Source: Candidatus Nanopelagicales bacterium (GTDB lineage Bacteria > Actinomycetota > Actinomycetes > S36-B12 > CAIYMF01). Taken from it: DNA of 53,523 nucleotides. Both the position numbers and the translations under genes were made by a program. Position 1 is the first letter of the stretch. Every line of letters starts with the position of its first letter. Below are positions 18,001 to 25,381 of the stretch, one piece after another. The stretch covers positions 1-53,523 of the forward strand of contig JALOLH010000005.1 in assembly GCA_025456065.1 (NCBI GenBank), in the 5' to 3' direction. The notes beneath the pieces are model-generated. The model ran no database searches, had not been told where the DNA came from, and saw only the letters and a list, made by a program, of their open reading frames with translations.

Positions 18001-18375
18001 GTGGAGCACCGCCATCGACGCAGGTCAGCTGGCGTGTCGGCGTGCACAGCGCCTGTGGGTGCGGCTGTATCGGACCGATGGGATTCGTGGACGACGGGTC
18101 GGTGTCCACCGGCTGCGTCGTCGGTGTCCCCAGCCTGGGACGCGTCCGGGGACGACACGCCGCCCCGGGTCCACCGGCTCTCCACAGGCCGCCCGCCCGC
18201 CGGCCGGCGGTCCCGGCTCCTGCCGCGCCGGCGCCCGTGGTGGCCCCCGGACCCCGAGGACCGGGGCTGCCAGGGAGCCTTGGGACAGGACCGTGGGACA
18301 TGGGTGCGGGCAGCTGCCAGCCGCCGCTCCGGTGCGGGAGCGGCGAAGGCGGGGGTGTCCCAGGGACAGGGCGGG

Positions 18376-19884
18376 TCAGTGCGCCGCGGCGGACGCCCGG
18401 ATGCGGGCCGTCAGGTCCATCACCGAGTTGTACAGCGAGCGACGCTCGGCCATGAGCTGGCGGATCTTGCGGTCCGCGTGCATGACCGTCGTGTGGTCAC
18501 GACCGCCGAACAGCTCGCCGATCTTCGGCAGGGACAGGTCGGTCAGCTCCCGGCAGAGGTACATGGCCACCTGGCGGGCGGTGACCAGCGTCCGCGACCG
18601 GGACTGCCCGGTCAGGTCGTCGATCGTCACGGAGTAGAACTTCGCCGTCTCCAGCATGATCGCCGGTGCGGTGATCTCCGGCGTGGCGTCGGTCGGGATG
18701 ACGTTGCGCAGCACCTCCTCGGCCAGGCCCAGGTCCACCGGGCGCTTGCTCAGGCTGGCGAAGGCGGTGACCCGGATCAGGGCCCCCTCGAGCTCGCGGA
18801 TGTTCCGCGAGATCTTGCTGGCGATGTACTCCAGCACGTCCGCGGGCACCGAGATGCCCTCCTGGTTGGTCTTCCGGCGAAGGATGGCGATCCGGGTCTC
18901 GAGGTCGGGCGGCTGGACGTCGGTCGTCAGGCCCCACCCGAACCGGGTGCGCATCCGGTCCTCGAAGTCCTTGAGCTTGGTCGGGGCGATGTCGGAGGTG
19001 ATGACGATCTGCTTGTTCGCGTTGTGCAGCGTGTTGAAGGTGTGGAAGAACTCCTCCTGCGTCTGCACCTTGCCCGACAGGAACTGGATGTCGTCGACGA
19101 GCAGGACGTCGACATCGCGGTACCGCCGCTGGAACTCCAGGGCAGCGTCGTCGCGGATCGAGTTGATGAACTCGTTGGTGAACTCCTCGCTGGACACGTA
19201 CCGCACCCGCGTGCCGGCGTACAGGGTCTGCGTGTAATGGCCGATGGCGTGCAGCAGGTGGGTCTTGCCCAGTCCCGACTCGCCGTAGATGACCAGGGGG
19301 TTGTAGCTGCGCGCCGGCTGCTCGGCCACCGCCACGGCGGCCGCGTGGGCGAAGCGGTTGCTGGCCCCGGCGACGAAGGTCTCGAAGGTGTACCGCGGGT
19401 TCAGCCGGGCGCTGTGCTCGGGCGCCGGCCGGCTGGCGCGGGGGAAGCCGGCCGGGGTGGTGGGCGGGATCGCGCCGCCCGGGGAGGGCGCGACCCCGGC
19501 ACCGGTGGCAGCGGTTCCCACGCCGACCATGGCCATCCGCAGCGAGGGCTGCGGTGCCGTGGTGTCGGGGTCGGCGTAGGTGGCGTCGGCCCAGATGTCG
19601 GCGAGGTCCTCGTCGACCTCGCCCAGGGTCGGGTCGACCGTGACGGCGAGGGTCACCTCCCGGCCCAGCAGCACGCCCAGCGAGCCCTCGATCGGCGGGC
19701 GCAGGCGCGACTCGAGGTACTCCTTGGCGAACGTGTTCGGCGCGGCCAGCACCGCGACGCTGCCGAACACGTTGACCAGCTTGCTCAACTGCAGGAAGGC
19801 CCGGTTCTTGCGGCTCAGCGCCTGCCCGTCGAGGGACTGGATGACCTTGACCCAGAGTTCGCCGGGCTCCACGCTGTCGTCCAA
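18376..19884 (-). CDS. dnaA: Chromosomal replication initiator protein DnaA
   Basis: 502 residues. Domain I ([22 protein letters not shown]) contacts helicase partners, and a Pro/Ala/Thr linker follows. The AAA+ domain has Walker [19 protein letters not shown], Walker [14 protein letters not shown] and sensor motifs. The C-terminal domain IV carries the signature [15 protein letters not shown] that reads DnaA boxes. I chose the TTG at 19884 because a GGAGG site lies 5 nt before it and the conserved domain begins right after; the frame stays open to 19971 without a good start. Confidence 0.97.
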   Translation of the reverse strand: MDDSVEPGELWVKVIQSLDGQALSRKNRAFLQLSKLVNVFGSVAVLAAPNTFAKEYLESRLRPPIEGSLGVLLGREVTLAVTVDPTLGEVDEDLADIWADATYADPDTTAPQPSLRMAMVGVGTAATGAGVAPSPGGAIPPTTPAGFPRASRPAPEHSARLNPRYTFETFVAGASNRFAHAAAVAVAEQPARSYNPLVIYGESGLGKTHLLHAIGHYTQTLYAGTRVRYVSSEEFTNEFINSIRDDAALEFQRRYRDVDVLLVDDIQFLSGKVQTQEEFFHTFNTLHNANKQIVITSDIAPTKLKDFEDRMRTRFGWGLTTDVQPPDLETRIAILRRKTNQEGISVPADVLEYIASKISRNIRELEGALIRVTAFASLSKRPVDLGLAEEVLRNVIPTDATPEITAPAIMLETAKFYSVTIDDLTGQSRSRTLVTARQVAMYLCRELTDLSLPKIGELFGGRDHTTVMHADRKIRQLMAERRSLYNSVMDLTARIRASAAAH

Positions 19885-19941
19885 GGCAACCTCCGTCGGG
19901 CACAGCCCCGGTCGGGGCGGCGGGTGGGCTGGGGCCCGCGA

Positions 19942-19983
19942 AACGTAGCGGGCAGGACTGCGATGGGGCAACAGTTATCCACA
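19942..19983 (-). promoter_or_regulatory. dnaA promoter with perfect DnaA box
   Basis: The minus strand reads TTGCCC (19971-19966), 18 nt, then TACGTT (19947-19942), about 58 nt before the TTG start. The perfect DnaA box TTATCCACA at 19975-19983 abuts the -35, a position suited to DnaA autoregulation. Confidence 0.6.
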
Positions 19984-20056
19984 GGCTGGACGGGCGCCGG
20001 CCGCGCGTCCCGGTCGTTGGGTGACCCGTGCTTCTGCTCACCCTGCGTGATCGCGT

Positions 20057-20086
20057 TTGACCGTCCTCTCGACGCCTGCGTACCCT
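20057..20086 (+). promoter_or_regulatory. rpmH promoter TTGACC-N18-TACCCT
   Basis: A good sigma70/HrdB-type pair: TTGACC at 20057-20062 and TACCCT at 20081-20086, 18 nt apart. It leaves a leader of about 85 nt before rpmH. It drives the rpmH-rnpA-yidD-yidC set, divergent from dnaA. Confidence 0.65.
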
Positions 20087-20177
20087 TGCCTCCCAGGAAG
20101 AGGTCGCCGGCGCCATCCCTGGGCCGCCCCCGGGGACCCTTCGGCCGCGACCACCACCCCGCGAGGACGTACCCGAG

Positions 20178-20312
20178 ATGAAGCGCACCTTCCAGCCGAA
20201 CAACCGGCGGCGTGCCCGTACCCACGGCTTCCGCACCCGGATGAGCACGCGCGCTGGGCGTGCCATCATCGCCTCCCGCCGCGGCAAGGGCCGCGCCCGC
20301 CTCTCCGCCTGA
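20178..20312 (+). CDS. rpmH: Large ribosomal subunit protein bL34
   Basis: 44 residues: it opens [20 protein letters not shown] and ends GRARLSA, with the typical [19 protein letters not shown] middle. It is a basic rRNA-binding protein of the 50S subunit. The ATG is 6 nt after an AGGA-like purine stretch. rnpA starts 13 nt downstream, as in nearly all bacteria. Confidence 0.97.
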   Translation: MKRTFQPNNRRRARTHGFRTRMSTRAGRAIIASRRGKGRARLSA

Positions 20313-20325
20313 TCGCGCCCGACGC

Positions 20326-20733
20326 GTGCTTCCGGCCACGCGCAGGATCCGGCGGGCCGACGAGTTCCGCACGGTCCTGCGTGCCCGCAGTCGTGCAGCT
20401 GCCCCGACCATGGTCGTCCACGTCGCCGTCCTGCAGCCCGGCACGCGCCCGGTCGCTCCCGAGGCCGCTCGGCGACCCGCGCGTGCGGGGTTCGTGGTGG
20501 GCCGGTCCGTGGGCGGCTCTGTCGTGCGTCACCGGGTGACCCGGCAGCTGCGCCACCTCGTGGCCCCGCTCCTGGACGGGCTGCCCGACGGGCTCGGCGT
20601 GGTGGTCCGTGCCCTGCCGCCCGCAGCCGGCGCCGACGCCGCCAGCCTGGCGACCGACCTGGCCAATGGCCTCGATCGTGCGATGCGCGCACTGGGACAG
20701 CGCGCTGGGTCACCACGGACGGTGTCCCTGTGA
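20326..20733 (+). CDS. rnpA: Ribonuclease P protein component
   Basis: 135 residues from the GTG at 20326 (LPATRRIRRADEFRTVLRAR). The family's RNR-like basic motif is GFVVGRSVGGSVVRHRVTRQLRHL, which contacts the RNase P RNA and the tRNA 5' leader. It is part of the ribonucleoprotein that matures tRNA 5' ends. The stop overlaps the yidD GTG (GTGA). Confidence 0.95.
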   Translation: MLPATRRIRRADEFRTVLRARSRAAAPTMVVHVAVLQPGTRPVAPEAARRPARAGFVVGRSVGGSVVRHRVTRQLRHLVAPLLDGLPDGLGVVVRALPPAAGADAASLATDLANGLDRAMRALGQRAGSPRTVSL

Positions 20734-21065
20734 CGGCATGGGACAGGGCGTCCGCCCGAGCACGCCGCATCTGGGACATGACCCTCGGACGTGTCCTGAG
20801 CCTGATCCTCGTGGGCGGCATCCGCGGGTACCAGCGATTCATCTCGCCGCTGTTCGCCCCCACCTGTCGGTACTACCCCTCGTGCTCGGCCTATGCTCTG
20901 GGGGCGGTCCGCACGCACGGTCCGGTGAAGGGGTTCCTGCTCGCCACCTGGCGGCTGCTGCGCTGCAACCCCTGGACGCCGGGTGGGATCGACCACGTCC
21001 CTGCGCGGGGAACGTGGCGGGGTGGGACGGATGTCCGGCCCACCATCGAGACAGTTGGGAGCTAG
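20730..21065 (+). CDS. yidD: Membrane protein insertion efficiency factor YidD
   Basis: 111 residues. The conserved core is GGIRGYQRFISPLFAPTCRYYPSCSAYALGAVRTHG, followed by WRLLRCNPWTPGGIDHV; the Cys-Arg-Tyr-x-P-S-C-S-x-Y motif is intact. An N-terminal amphipathic helix should bind the inner leaflet. It assists YidC-dependent insertion. Its GTG overlaps the rnpA stop, and yidC begins 3 nt after its own stop. Confidence 0.95.
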   Translation: MTAWDRASARARRIWDMTLGRVLSLILVGGIRGYQRFISPLFAPTCRYYPSCSAYALGAVRTHGPVKGFLLATWRLLRCNPWTPGGIDHVPARGTWRGGTDVRPTIETVGS

Positions 21066-21068
21066 TTC

Positions 21069-22031
21069 GTGTTCCTGTGGGATTGGCTGCTGATCGCGGT
21101 CTCGTGGATCCTGGTGACCTGGCACCGGTTCTGGTCGCTGTTCCTCGACGGCGACAGCGGATGGGCATGGACGCTGTCGATCGTCGGGCTGGTCATCGTC
21201 ATCCGGATCCTGCTCATCCCGCTGTTCGTCAAGCAGATCCGCGCCCAGCGCGGCCTGCAGGCGATCCAGCCACAGCTCAAGGAGATCCAGGCCAAGTACG
21301 CCGGCGACCGCGAGCGGCAGTCGCAGGAGATGATGAAGCTCTACAAGGAGACGGGGACCAACCCGCTCTCCTCCTGCCTGCCGATCCTGCTGCAGGCGCC
21401 GATCTTCTTCGCCCTGTTCCAGGTGCTGCAGCGCGGCGTGGCCCAGGAGACGCCCATCGGCGTCTTCAAGTGGCCCCAGTACACCGACCTGCTGGCCTCG
21501 GCCCACGACGCCCAGATCCTCGGCGTGCCGCTCTACGCGACCTTCGCCAACGCCGCCCAGACCCCGAACCCCGGCAACACCCGCATCCTCGCGGTGATCC
21601 TCATCATCCTGATGTCGGTCACGAGCTTCATCACCCAGCGCCAGCTGCTGCTGAAGAACACGGCGAGCGACAACCCGATCGCTCAGCAGATGAAGATCAT
21701 GATGTACATCTTCCCGGTGATCTTCGCCGTCGGCGGCCTGAACTTCCCGATCGGCGTCCTCATCTACTGGTTCACCACGAACCTCTGGACGATGGGCCAG
21801 CAGTTCTGGGTCATCAGGAACAACCCGCAGCCCGGGACTCCCGCGGCCGAGGCCGCGGCCGAGCGCAAGGCGCGCAAGGCAGCGAAGAAGGGCCTGCCCG
21901 CCCCGGAGCCCAGTGCGGGTGGGACCGCGGTGATCCCCGGCGAGGTGGTCACCGACCAGCCCAAGCCGCGGACCCAGCCCAAGCGCCAGCCGAAGAGCAA
22001 GCGCAGCGGCGCACCTCCCAAGGGACGCTGA
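21069..22031 (+). CDS. yidC: Membrane protein insertase YidC/Oxa1
   Basis: 320 residues. The Oxa1 core has about five membrane helices: WAWTLSIVGLVIVIRILLIPLFVKQIRAQRG with the conserved in-groove Arg, a cytoplasmic hairpin with KYAGDRERQSQEMMKLYKETGTNP, then CLPILLQAPIFFALFQVL, and MYIFPVIFAVGGLNFPIGVLIYWFTTNLWTMGQQ. A basic C-terminal tail ends SKRSGAPPKGR, likely ribosome-binding. Inserts proteins alone or with SecYEG. GTG start. Confidence 0.97.
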   Translation: MFLWDWLLIAVSWILVTWHRFWSLFLDGDSGWAWTLSIVGLVIVIRILLIPLFVKQIRAQRGLQAIQPQLKEIQAKYAGDRERQSQEMMKLYKETGTNPLSSCLPILLQAPIFFALFQVLQRGVAQETPIGVFKWPQYTDLLASAHDAQILGVPLYATFANAAQTPNPGNTRILAVILIILMSVTSFITQRQLLLKNTASDNPIAQQMKIMMYIFPVIFAVGGLNFPIGVLIYWFTTNLWTMGQQFWVIRNNPQPGTPAAEAAAERKARKAAKKGLPAPEPSAGGTAVIPGEVVTDQPKPRTQPKRQPKSKRSGAPPKGR

Positions 22032-22034
22032 CCT

Positions 22035-22053
22035 GGGACAGCCCTGCTGTCCC
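22035..22053 (+). terminator. Short hairpin between yidC and khpB
   Basis: GGGACAG (22035-22041), 5-nt loop, CTGTCCC (22047-22053), just after the yidC stop. Only 7 bp with no U-run, so perhaps a processing or attenuation hairpin. Confidence 0.35.
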
Positions 22054-22105
22054 ACCTGAGCCATGACCACGGGGCCCGTGCGCCCCACGCAGAAGGGGGC
22101 CGACC

Positions 22106-22570
22106 ATGACGAATCCTGCGAACCTCGAGCGCGAGGGGGACATCGCGGCGGACTACCTCGAGGTCCTGCTCGACATCGCCGACCTCGACGGGGACATCGA
22201 CATGGACGTCGAGCGCGACCGGGCGATGGTCTCCATCGTGGGCGGTGACCTCGACGACCTCGTGGGCCGGGACGGCGAGGTGCTGGAGGCGCTCCAGGAG
22301 CTCACCCGGCTCGCGGTGACCCGGGAGACCGGTGAGCGCAGCCGCCTCATGCTCGACATCGCCGGGCACCGAGCCGCTCGCCGGCGCGAGCTGGCCGAGC
22401 TGGCCGAGCGCGCGGTGGCCGATGTCCGACGGACCGGTGAGCCCGTGAAGCTGGCGCCCATGTCCGCGTTCGAGCGCAAGGTCGTGCATGACGTGGTGAC
22501 GGCGTCCGGCCTGCACAGCGAGAGCGAGGGTGAGGGCGACGCCCGGCGTGTGGTGGTCACCTCCGCGTGA
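22106..22570 (+). CDS. khpB: Jag/KhpB-family RNA-binding protein (KH and R3H domains)
   Basis: 154 residues, without the long N-terminal Jag domain. A KH-like domain at about residues 20-85 has the G-R-D-G-E loop (DDLVGRDGEVLEALQEL). A C-terminal R3H domain carries LAPMSAFERKVVHDVV and ends in a short acidic-rich stretch. KhpB pairs with KhpA as an RNA chaperone linked to envelope growth. Start ATG with a GGGGGCCGA-type purine stretch. Its stop overlaps the rsmG GTG. Confidence 0.92.
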   Translation: MTNPANLEREGDIAADYLEVLLDIADLDGDIDMDVERDRAMVSIVGGDLDDLVGRDGEVLEALQELTRLAVTRETGERSRLMLDIAGHRAARRRELAELAERAVADVRRTGEPVKLAPMSAFERKVVHDVVTASGLHSESEGEGDARRVVVTSA

Positions 22571-23265
22571 CCGACGTTCCACGTGAAACGCCCCTCGACG
22601 CGGAGTCCGCTGCGCTGGCGGCGCGGTACGCGGGGGTCCCCGGCATGGCGGCCTTCGCGACCGTCCTCGCCGGTCCTGGTGTCGAGCGGGGGCTGATTGG
22701 GCCGCGCGAGGTGCCCCGTCTGTGGCCCAGGCACCTGGCCAACTGCGCCGTGGTGGCCGAGGAGGCACGCGCGGAGATCCCGCCCGACGCGCACGTCGCC
22801 GACGTCGGGTCCGGCGCCGGACTCCCGGGGCTGGTCTGGGCGCTGGTCCGTCCCGACCTGCACGTCACCCTGATCGAGCCGCTGCTGCGACGGGCCACCT
22901 TCCTGGGCGAGGTCGTCGACGACCTCGGGCTCGGGTCGCGGGTGACCGTGCTGCGGGCCCGTGCCGAGGAGGCCGACGCCCAGTTCGACGTGGTCACGGC
23001 GCGGGCCGTCGCCCGCATGCCGCAGCTGGTGGGGTGGACGCTGCCGCTGGTCCGCGTCGGGGGCTGGCTCGTGGCGCTCAAGGGCGCCGGAGCCGCTGCG
23101 GAGCTGGACGCGGCGGGCGACGCCATCAGGGCGCTGGGCGGGGGCGAGGCGCGGATCGCGACGTACGGCGCCGAGGTGCTCAGCTCGCCCACGACGGCGG
23201 TCCTGGTACGGCGCGTGTCGCCGGTGCCGCCAGGACGCTCGCGCAGCAGGATGGGGCGGAACTGA
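22567..23265 (+). CDS. rsmG: 16S rRNA (guanine527-N7)-methyltransferase
   Basis: 232 residues. The AdoMet loop is VADVGSGAGLPGLVWAL and the acidic strand end is LIEPLLRRATFL; VTARAVARMPQLVGWTLPLV and LVALKG follow. It methylates G527 of 16S rRNA; loss is known to give low-level streptomycin resistance. Codons 4-8 (VPRET) are forced by an embedded parS site. GTG start overlaps khpB by 4 nt. Confidence 0.95.
   Translation: MTDVPRETPLDAESAALAARYAGVPGMAAFATVLAGPGVERGLIGPREVPRLWPRHLANCAVVAEEARAEIPPDAHVADVGSGAGLPGLVWALVRPDLHVTLIEPLLRRATFLGEVVDDLGLGSRVTVLRARAEEADAQFDVVTARAVARMPQLVGWTLPLVRVGGWLVALKGAGAAAELDAAGDAIRALGGGEARIATYGAEVLSSPTTAVLVRRVSPVPPGRSRSRMGRN
22575..22590. promoter_or_regulatory. parS: parS centromere site
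   Basis: GTTCCACGTGAAAC at 22576-22589, a near-perfect palindrome matching the bacterial consensus GTTYCACGTGRAAC. It lies inside the first codons of rsmG, a common actinobacterial location. I found no other consensus copy in the window. It is the nucleation site for the ParB encoded about 0.8 kb away. Confidence 0.9.
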
Positions 23266-23287
23266 CCGTTCGTCGCACGCAGCGTCA

Positions 23288-23320
23288 CCGGTTGTCCACA
23301 GCCGGCCTGTGGACAACCGG
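23288..23320. repeat. Perfect inverted repeat containing two TTGTCCACA DnaA-type boxes
   Basis: CCGGTTGTCCACAG (23288-23301), 5-nt centre CCGGC, CTGTGGACAACCGG (23307-23320). The two 9-mers TTGTCCACA / TGTGGACAA are perfect actinomycete-type DnaA boxes facing each other. The repeat fills the rsmG-parB gap where parA is usually encoded. It could also act as a terminator for rsmG; there is no U-run. Confidence 0.75.
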
Positions 23321-23373
23321 TGGAGGACGGGTGATACCGCAGCAGAGGGGACCGCAGTTGTGACACATCTCAC

Positions 23374-24318
23374 ATGTCATGGCGACGGCACGCCGGGGCT
23401 TCGGTGAGCGCCGACGGCCACCCGGAGGTGGCCGTGCCCGACCGTGCTGGCCCGCTCGGCCCGGGCCCGGCCGCGGGCGCGGATTCCCCCGTCCGGTCGG
23501 CGATCACCTTCCGTGAGGTGCCGGTCACGGCCATCCGCCCGAACCCGCGCCAGCCCCGGACGGTCTTCGACGAGGAGGCCCTCGACGAGCTGGTCGCCTC
23601 CATCCGGGAGGTCGGCCTGCTCCAGCCGCTCGTGGTCCGGCCGGCTGGCCCCGTACCTGTGGATGGATACGAGCTGGTGGCCGGTGAGCGGCGGCTGCGC
23701 AGCGTCCAGCGGCTGGGGTGGGACACCGTCCCGGTCGTCGTCCGTGCGACCGACGATGTCGACCTGCTGCGCGACGCGCTGCTGGAGAACCTGCACCGCG
23801 CGGCCCTGAACCCGCTCGAGGAGGCGGCCGCGTACCAGCACCTCCTCGCCGACCTCGGCTGCAGCCAGGAGGAGCTCGCGGCTCGGCTCGGTCGCTCCCG
23901 GCCGCAGATCTCCAACACCATCCGGCTGCTGCGGCTGCCGGCGGCGGTGCAGCGGCGCGTCGCCGCCGGGGTCCTGTCCCAGGGACATGCGCGGGCCCTG
24001 CTGGGCCTGACCGAGGCCGACGCGATGGAACGACTGGCCACCCGGATCGTCGCCGAGGGCCTGTCCGTGCGGACGGTCGAGGAGCTGGTGGCCCTGGGCG
24101 ACGTCCCGGACGAGGACGCTCCGCGGCCGCGGCCCGCCCGTCGGCGCGCGCCCACTCCTGGCCTGGAGGAGATGGCCGAGGTATTGGCCGACCGGTTGGA
24201 CACCCGGGTCCAGGTGACCATGGGACGGGCCAAGGGGCGGATCACGATCGAGTTCGCGGGACGCGAGGACCTCGATCGGATCGTGGAGCTGCTGGACCGA
24301 CCGGGGACTGCGACCTAG
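23374..24318 (+). CDS. parB: Chromosome partitioning protein ParB (no parA neighbour)
   Basis: 314 residues from ATG 23374; GTG 23404 is the alternative, and neither has a good ribosome site. The core is typical: PNPRQPRTVFDEEALDELVASIREVGLLQPLVVR, the CTP-binding GERRLRSV, ENLHRAALNPLEEAAAYQ, the parS-reading helix-turn-helix CSQEELAARLGRSRPQISNTIRLLRLP, and a C-terminal dimer domain ending in FAGREDLDRIVELLD. The usual N-terminal GLGRGLGALI-type peptide that contacts ParA is not recognisable. The 108-bp gap to rsmG leaves no room for parA. Confidence 0.93.
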   Translation: MSWRRHAGASVSADGHPEVAVPDRAGPLGPGPAAGADSPVRSAITFREVPVTAIRPNPRQPRTVFDEEALDELVASIREVGLLQPLVVRPAGPVPVDGYELVAGERRLRSVQRLGWDTVPVVVRATDDVDLLRDALLENLHRAALNPLEEAAAYQHLLADLGCSQEELAARLGRSRPQISNTIRLLRLPAAVQRRVAAGVLSQGHARALLGLTEADAMERLATRIVAEGLSVRTVEELVALGDVPDEDAPRPRPARRRAPTPGLEEMAEVLADRLDTRVQVTMGRAKGRITIEFAGREDLDRIVELLDRPGTAT

Positions 24319-24396
24319 GCCATCGCTGCTGCCCCTGTCCCAGGACACGCCGCTGCGGTTGTGGACGAGCTCCCGGGTCCGGACCAGGTGCGCTCC

Positions 24397-24402
24397 TAGG
24401 CT
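24397..24402 (+). promoter_or_regulatory. -10 hexamer TAGGCT for the helix-turn-helix gene
   Basis: TAGGCT ends 8 nt before ATG 24411, with no Shine-Dalgarno between: leaderless-type. It lets this gene be expressed apart from parB. Confidence 0.45.
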
Positions 24403-24410
24403 TGTCGTCC

Positions 24411-25253
24411 ATGACCCTGACCGACGTCCACCACCAGTCGGACCCCACCGAGGCGCAGGTCGGCACCGCGACCATCGACAGCGCGCCGTCCGACCCGACC
24501 ATCGATCTCACGGCGCCCTCGCCAACCCGTCCGCAGTTCACCATCACCGAGGCCGCCACCGCGTGTGCGGTCAGCCGCAAGACCATCACGCGCAAGCTGG
24601 CCGACCTCGCGGAGCACGGTGCCGCCAAGGACGATGACGGGGTCTGGCGGATCCCCGTGGAGGCCCTGCTCGCCGTGGGTCTGCACCCGGGACGCTCCGT
24701 GCCCGAGCAGCGCCCGGTGGACGGCAGCCCCAGGAACGTCCCCACCCCGCCCGAGCCGTCGCGCACCGCCGAGCGGGTGGGCGTGCCGGCGCCCGACGTG
24801 GTCACGATCCCGCGCGAGCGCTGGGACGACCTGAGGATCCGGCTGGCCCGCGCCGAGGCTGAAGCGGCCGAGCGTGCGCTCGCCCTCGCCGACGCCCGGC
24901 TCGCCCTGCGCGCGCTCACGGCCGGTCCGGGCAGCGTCGGAGCGGCCGGCGCTCCACGTCCGGCCATCCCCGTCGCCGAGCCCCGGGGCGGCCGTCCCGA
25001 CGCGCCGGGGTCGGTCCAGGCCGGGGGTGGTGCGTCGGGTGCCGGCCCCGACGGCGGGGCCACCGCCCCGGCGCCTGCCCCCGAGCCGGTAGTGCCGGGT
25101 GCCCAGGGCAGCGGCACCCCGGCGGCCATGGGGTCGCCGGCCGGGCCCGATCCGCGCTCGGCCGCCCGGGCGCAGGCCGCACAGACCGGCGGCTACGTGC
25201 CCGCACCCGGGGCGCCGCGCCGGCGCCGGTGGTGGCAGGGCAAGCAGCGGTAG
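24411..25253 (+). CDS. Helix-turn-helix DNA-binding protein with coiled coil and disordered basic C terminus
   Basis: 280 residues; family not recognised. Residues about 42-85 form an excisionase/MerR-like winged helix (FTITEAATACAVSRKTITRKLADL, then GVWRIPVEALLAVGL). Next is a Pro-rich linker, a short coiled coil (PRERWDDLRIRLARAEAEAAERALALADARLALRAL, about residues 130-165), and a Gly/Ala/Pro-rich tail ending RRRRWWQGKQR. This architecture recalls plasmid-borne accessory partition or replication proteins. Placed directly after a solo parB, a role in segregation is possible but unproven. Confidence 0.8.
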   Translation: MTLTDVHHQSDPTEAQVGTATIDSAPSDPTIDLTAPSPTRPQFTITEAATACAVSRKTITRKLADLAEHGAAKDDDGVWRIPVEALLAVGLHPGRSVPEQRPVDGSPRNVPTPPEPSRTAERVGVPAPDVVTIPRERWDDLRIRLARAEAEAAERALALADARLALRALTAGPGSVGAAGAPRPAIPVAEPRGGRPDAPGSVQAGGGASGAGPDGGATAPAPAPEPVVPGAQGSGTPAAMGSPAGPDPRSAARAQAAQTGGYVPAPGAPRRRRWWQGKQR

Positions 25254-25345
25254 GGCAGGGTGGGCCGGCCGGGCAGTGCGTCAGGCCCCGCCGGCGCGGG
25301 TGGCGAGGTGGGTCAGGTCGCGTGGACAGGCGTGTCCTGTCACAC

Positions 25346-25376
25346 CCCCAGTCCCAAGGACATGACCGGACTGGGG
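25346..25376. terminator. Convergent terminator hairpin
   Basis: CCCCAGTCC (25346-25354) pairs with GGACTGGGG (25368-25376), 9 bp with a 13-nt loop, between the convergent helix-turn-helix and ligase genes. Confidence 0.55.
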
Positions 25377-25381
25377 TTGGG

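Larger units (their letters stand above)
17811..18375. other. oriC: Putative chromosomal origin oriC (dnaN-dnaA gap)
   Basis: A 565-bp stretch with no convincing gene, at the conserved actinobacterial origin position. It holds several degenerate DnaA boxes with 7 of 9 matches to TTRTCCACA: 17914-17922, 17991-17999, 18000-18008, around 18088, around 18101, and 18178-18186. No perfect box and no obvious AT-rich unwinding tract is visible; the stretch near 18065-18090 is the least GC-rich. The palindrome GTCCCAGGGAC is at 18357-18367. An 11-bp repeat set is at 17957-18000. Assignment rests on position more than on the boxes. Confidence 0.6.

Noticed and set aside
15297-18455. Plus-strand open frame of over 1,000 codons across recF, dnaN and oriC
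   Set aside because: Shadow of recF/dnaN continuing through the origin gap; His/Gly/Arg/Gln-rich nonsense composition.
19885-20177. Riboswitch or leader RNA before rpmH
   Set aside because: No conserved aptamer-like pairing recognised; explained by the two divergent promoters and the DnaA box.
23266-23373. Hidden or frameshifted parA between rsmG and parB
   Set aside because: Only 108 bp, no Walker motif in any frame; occupied by the DnaA-box repeat.
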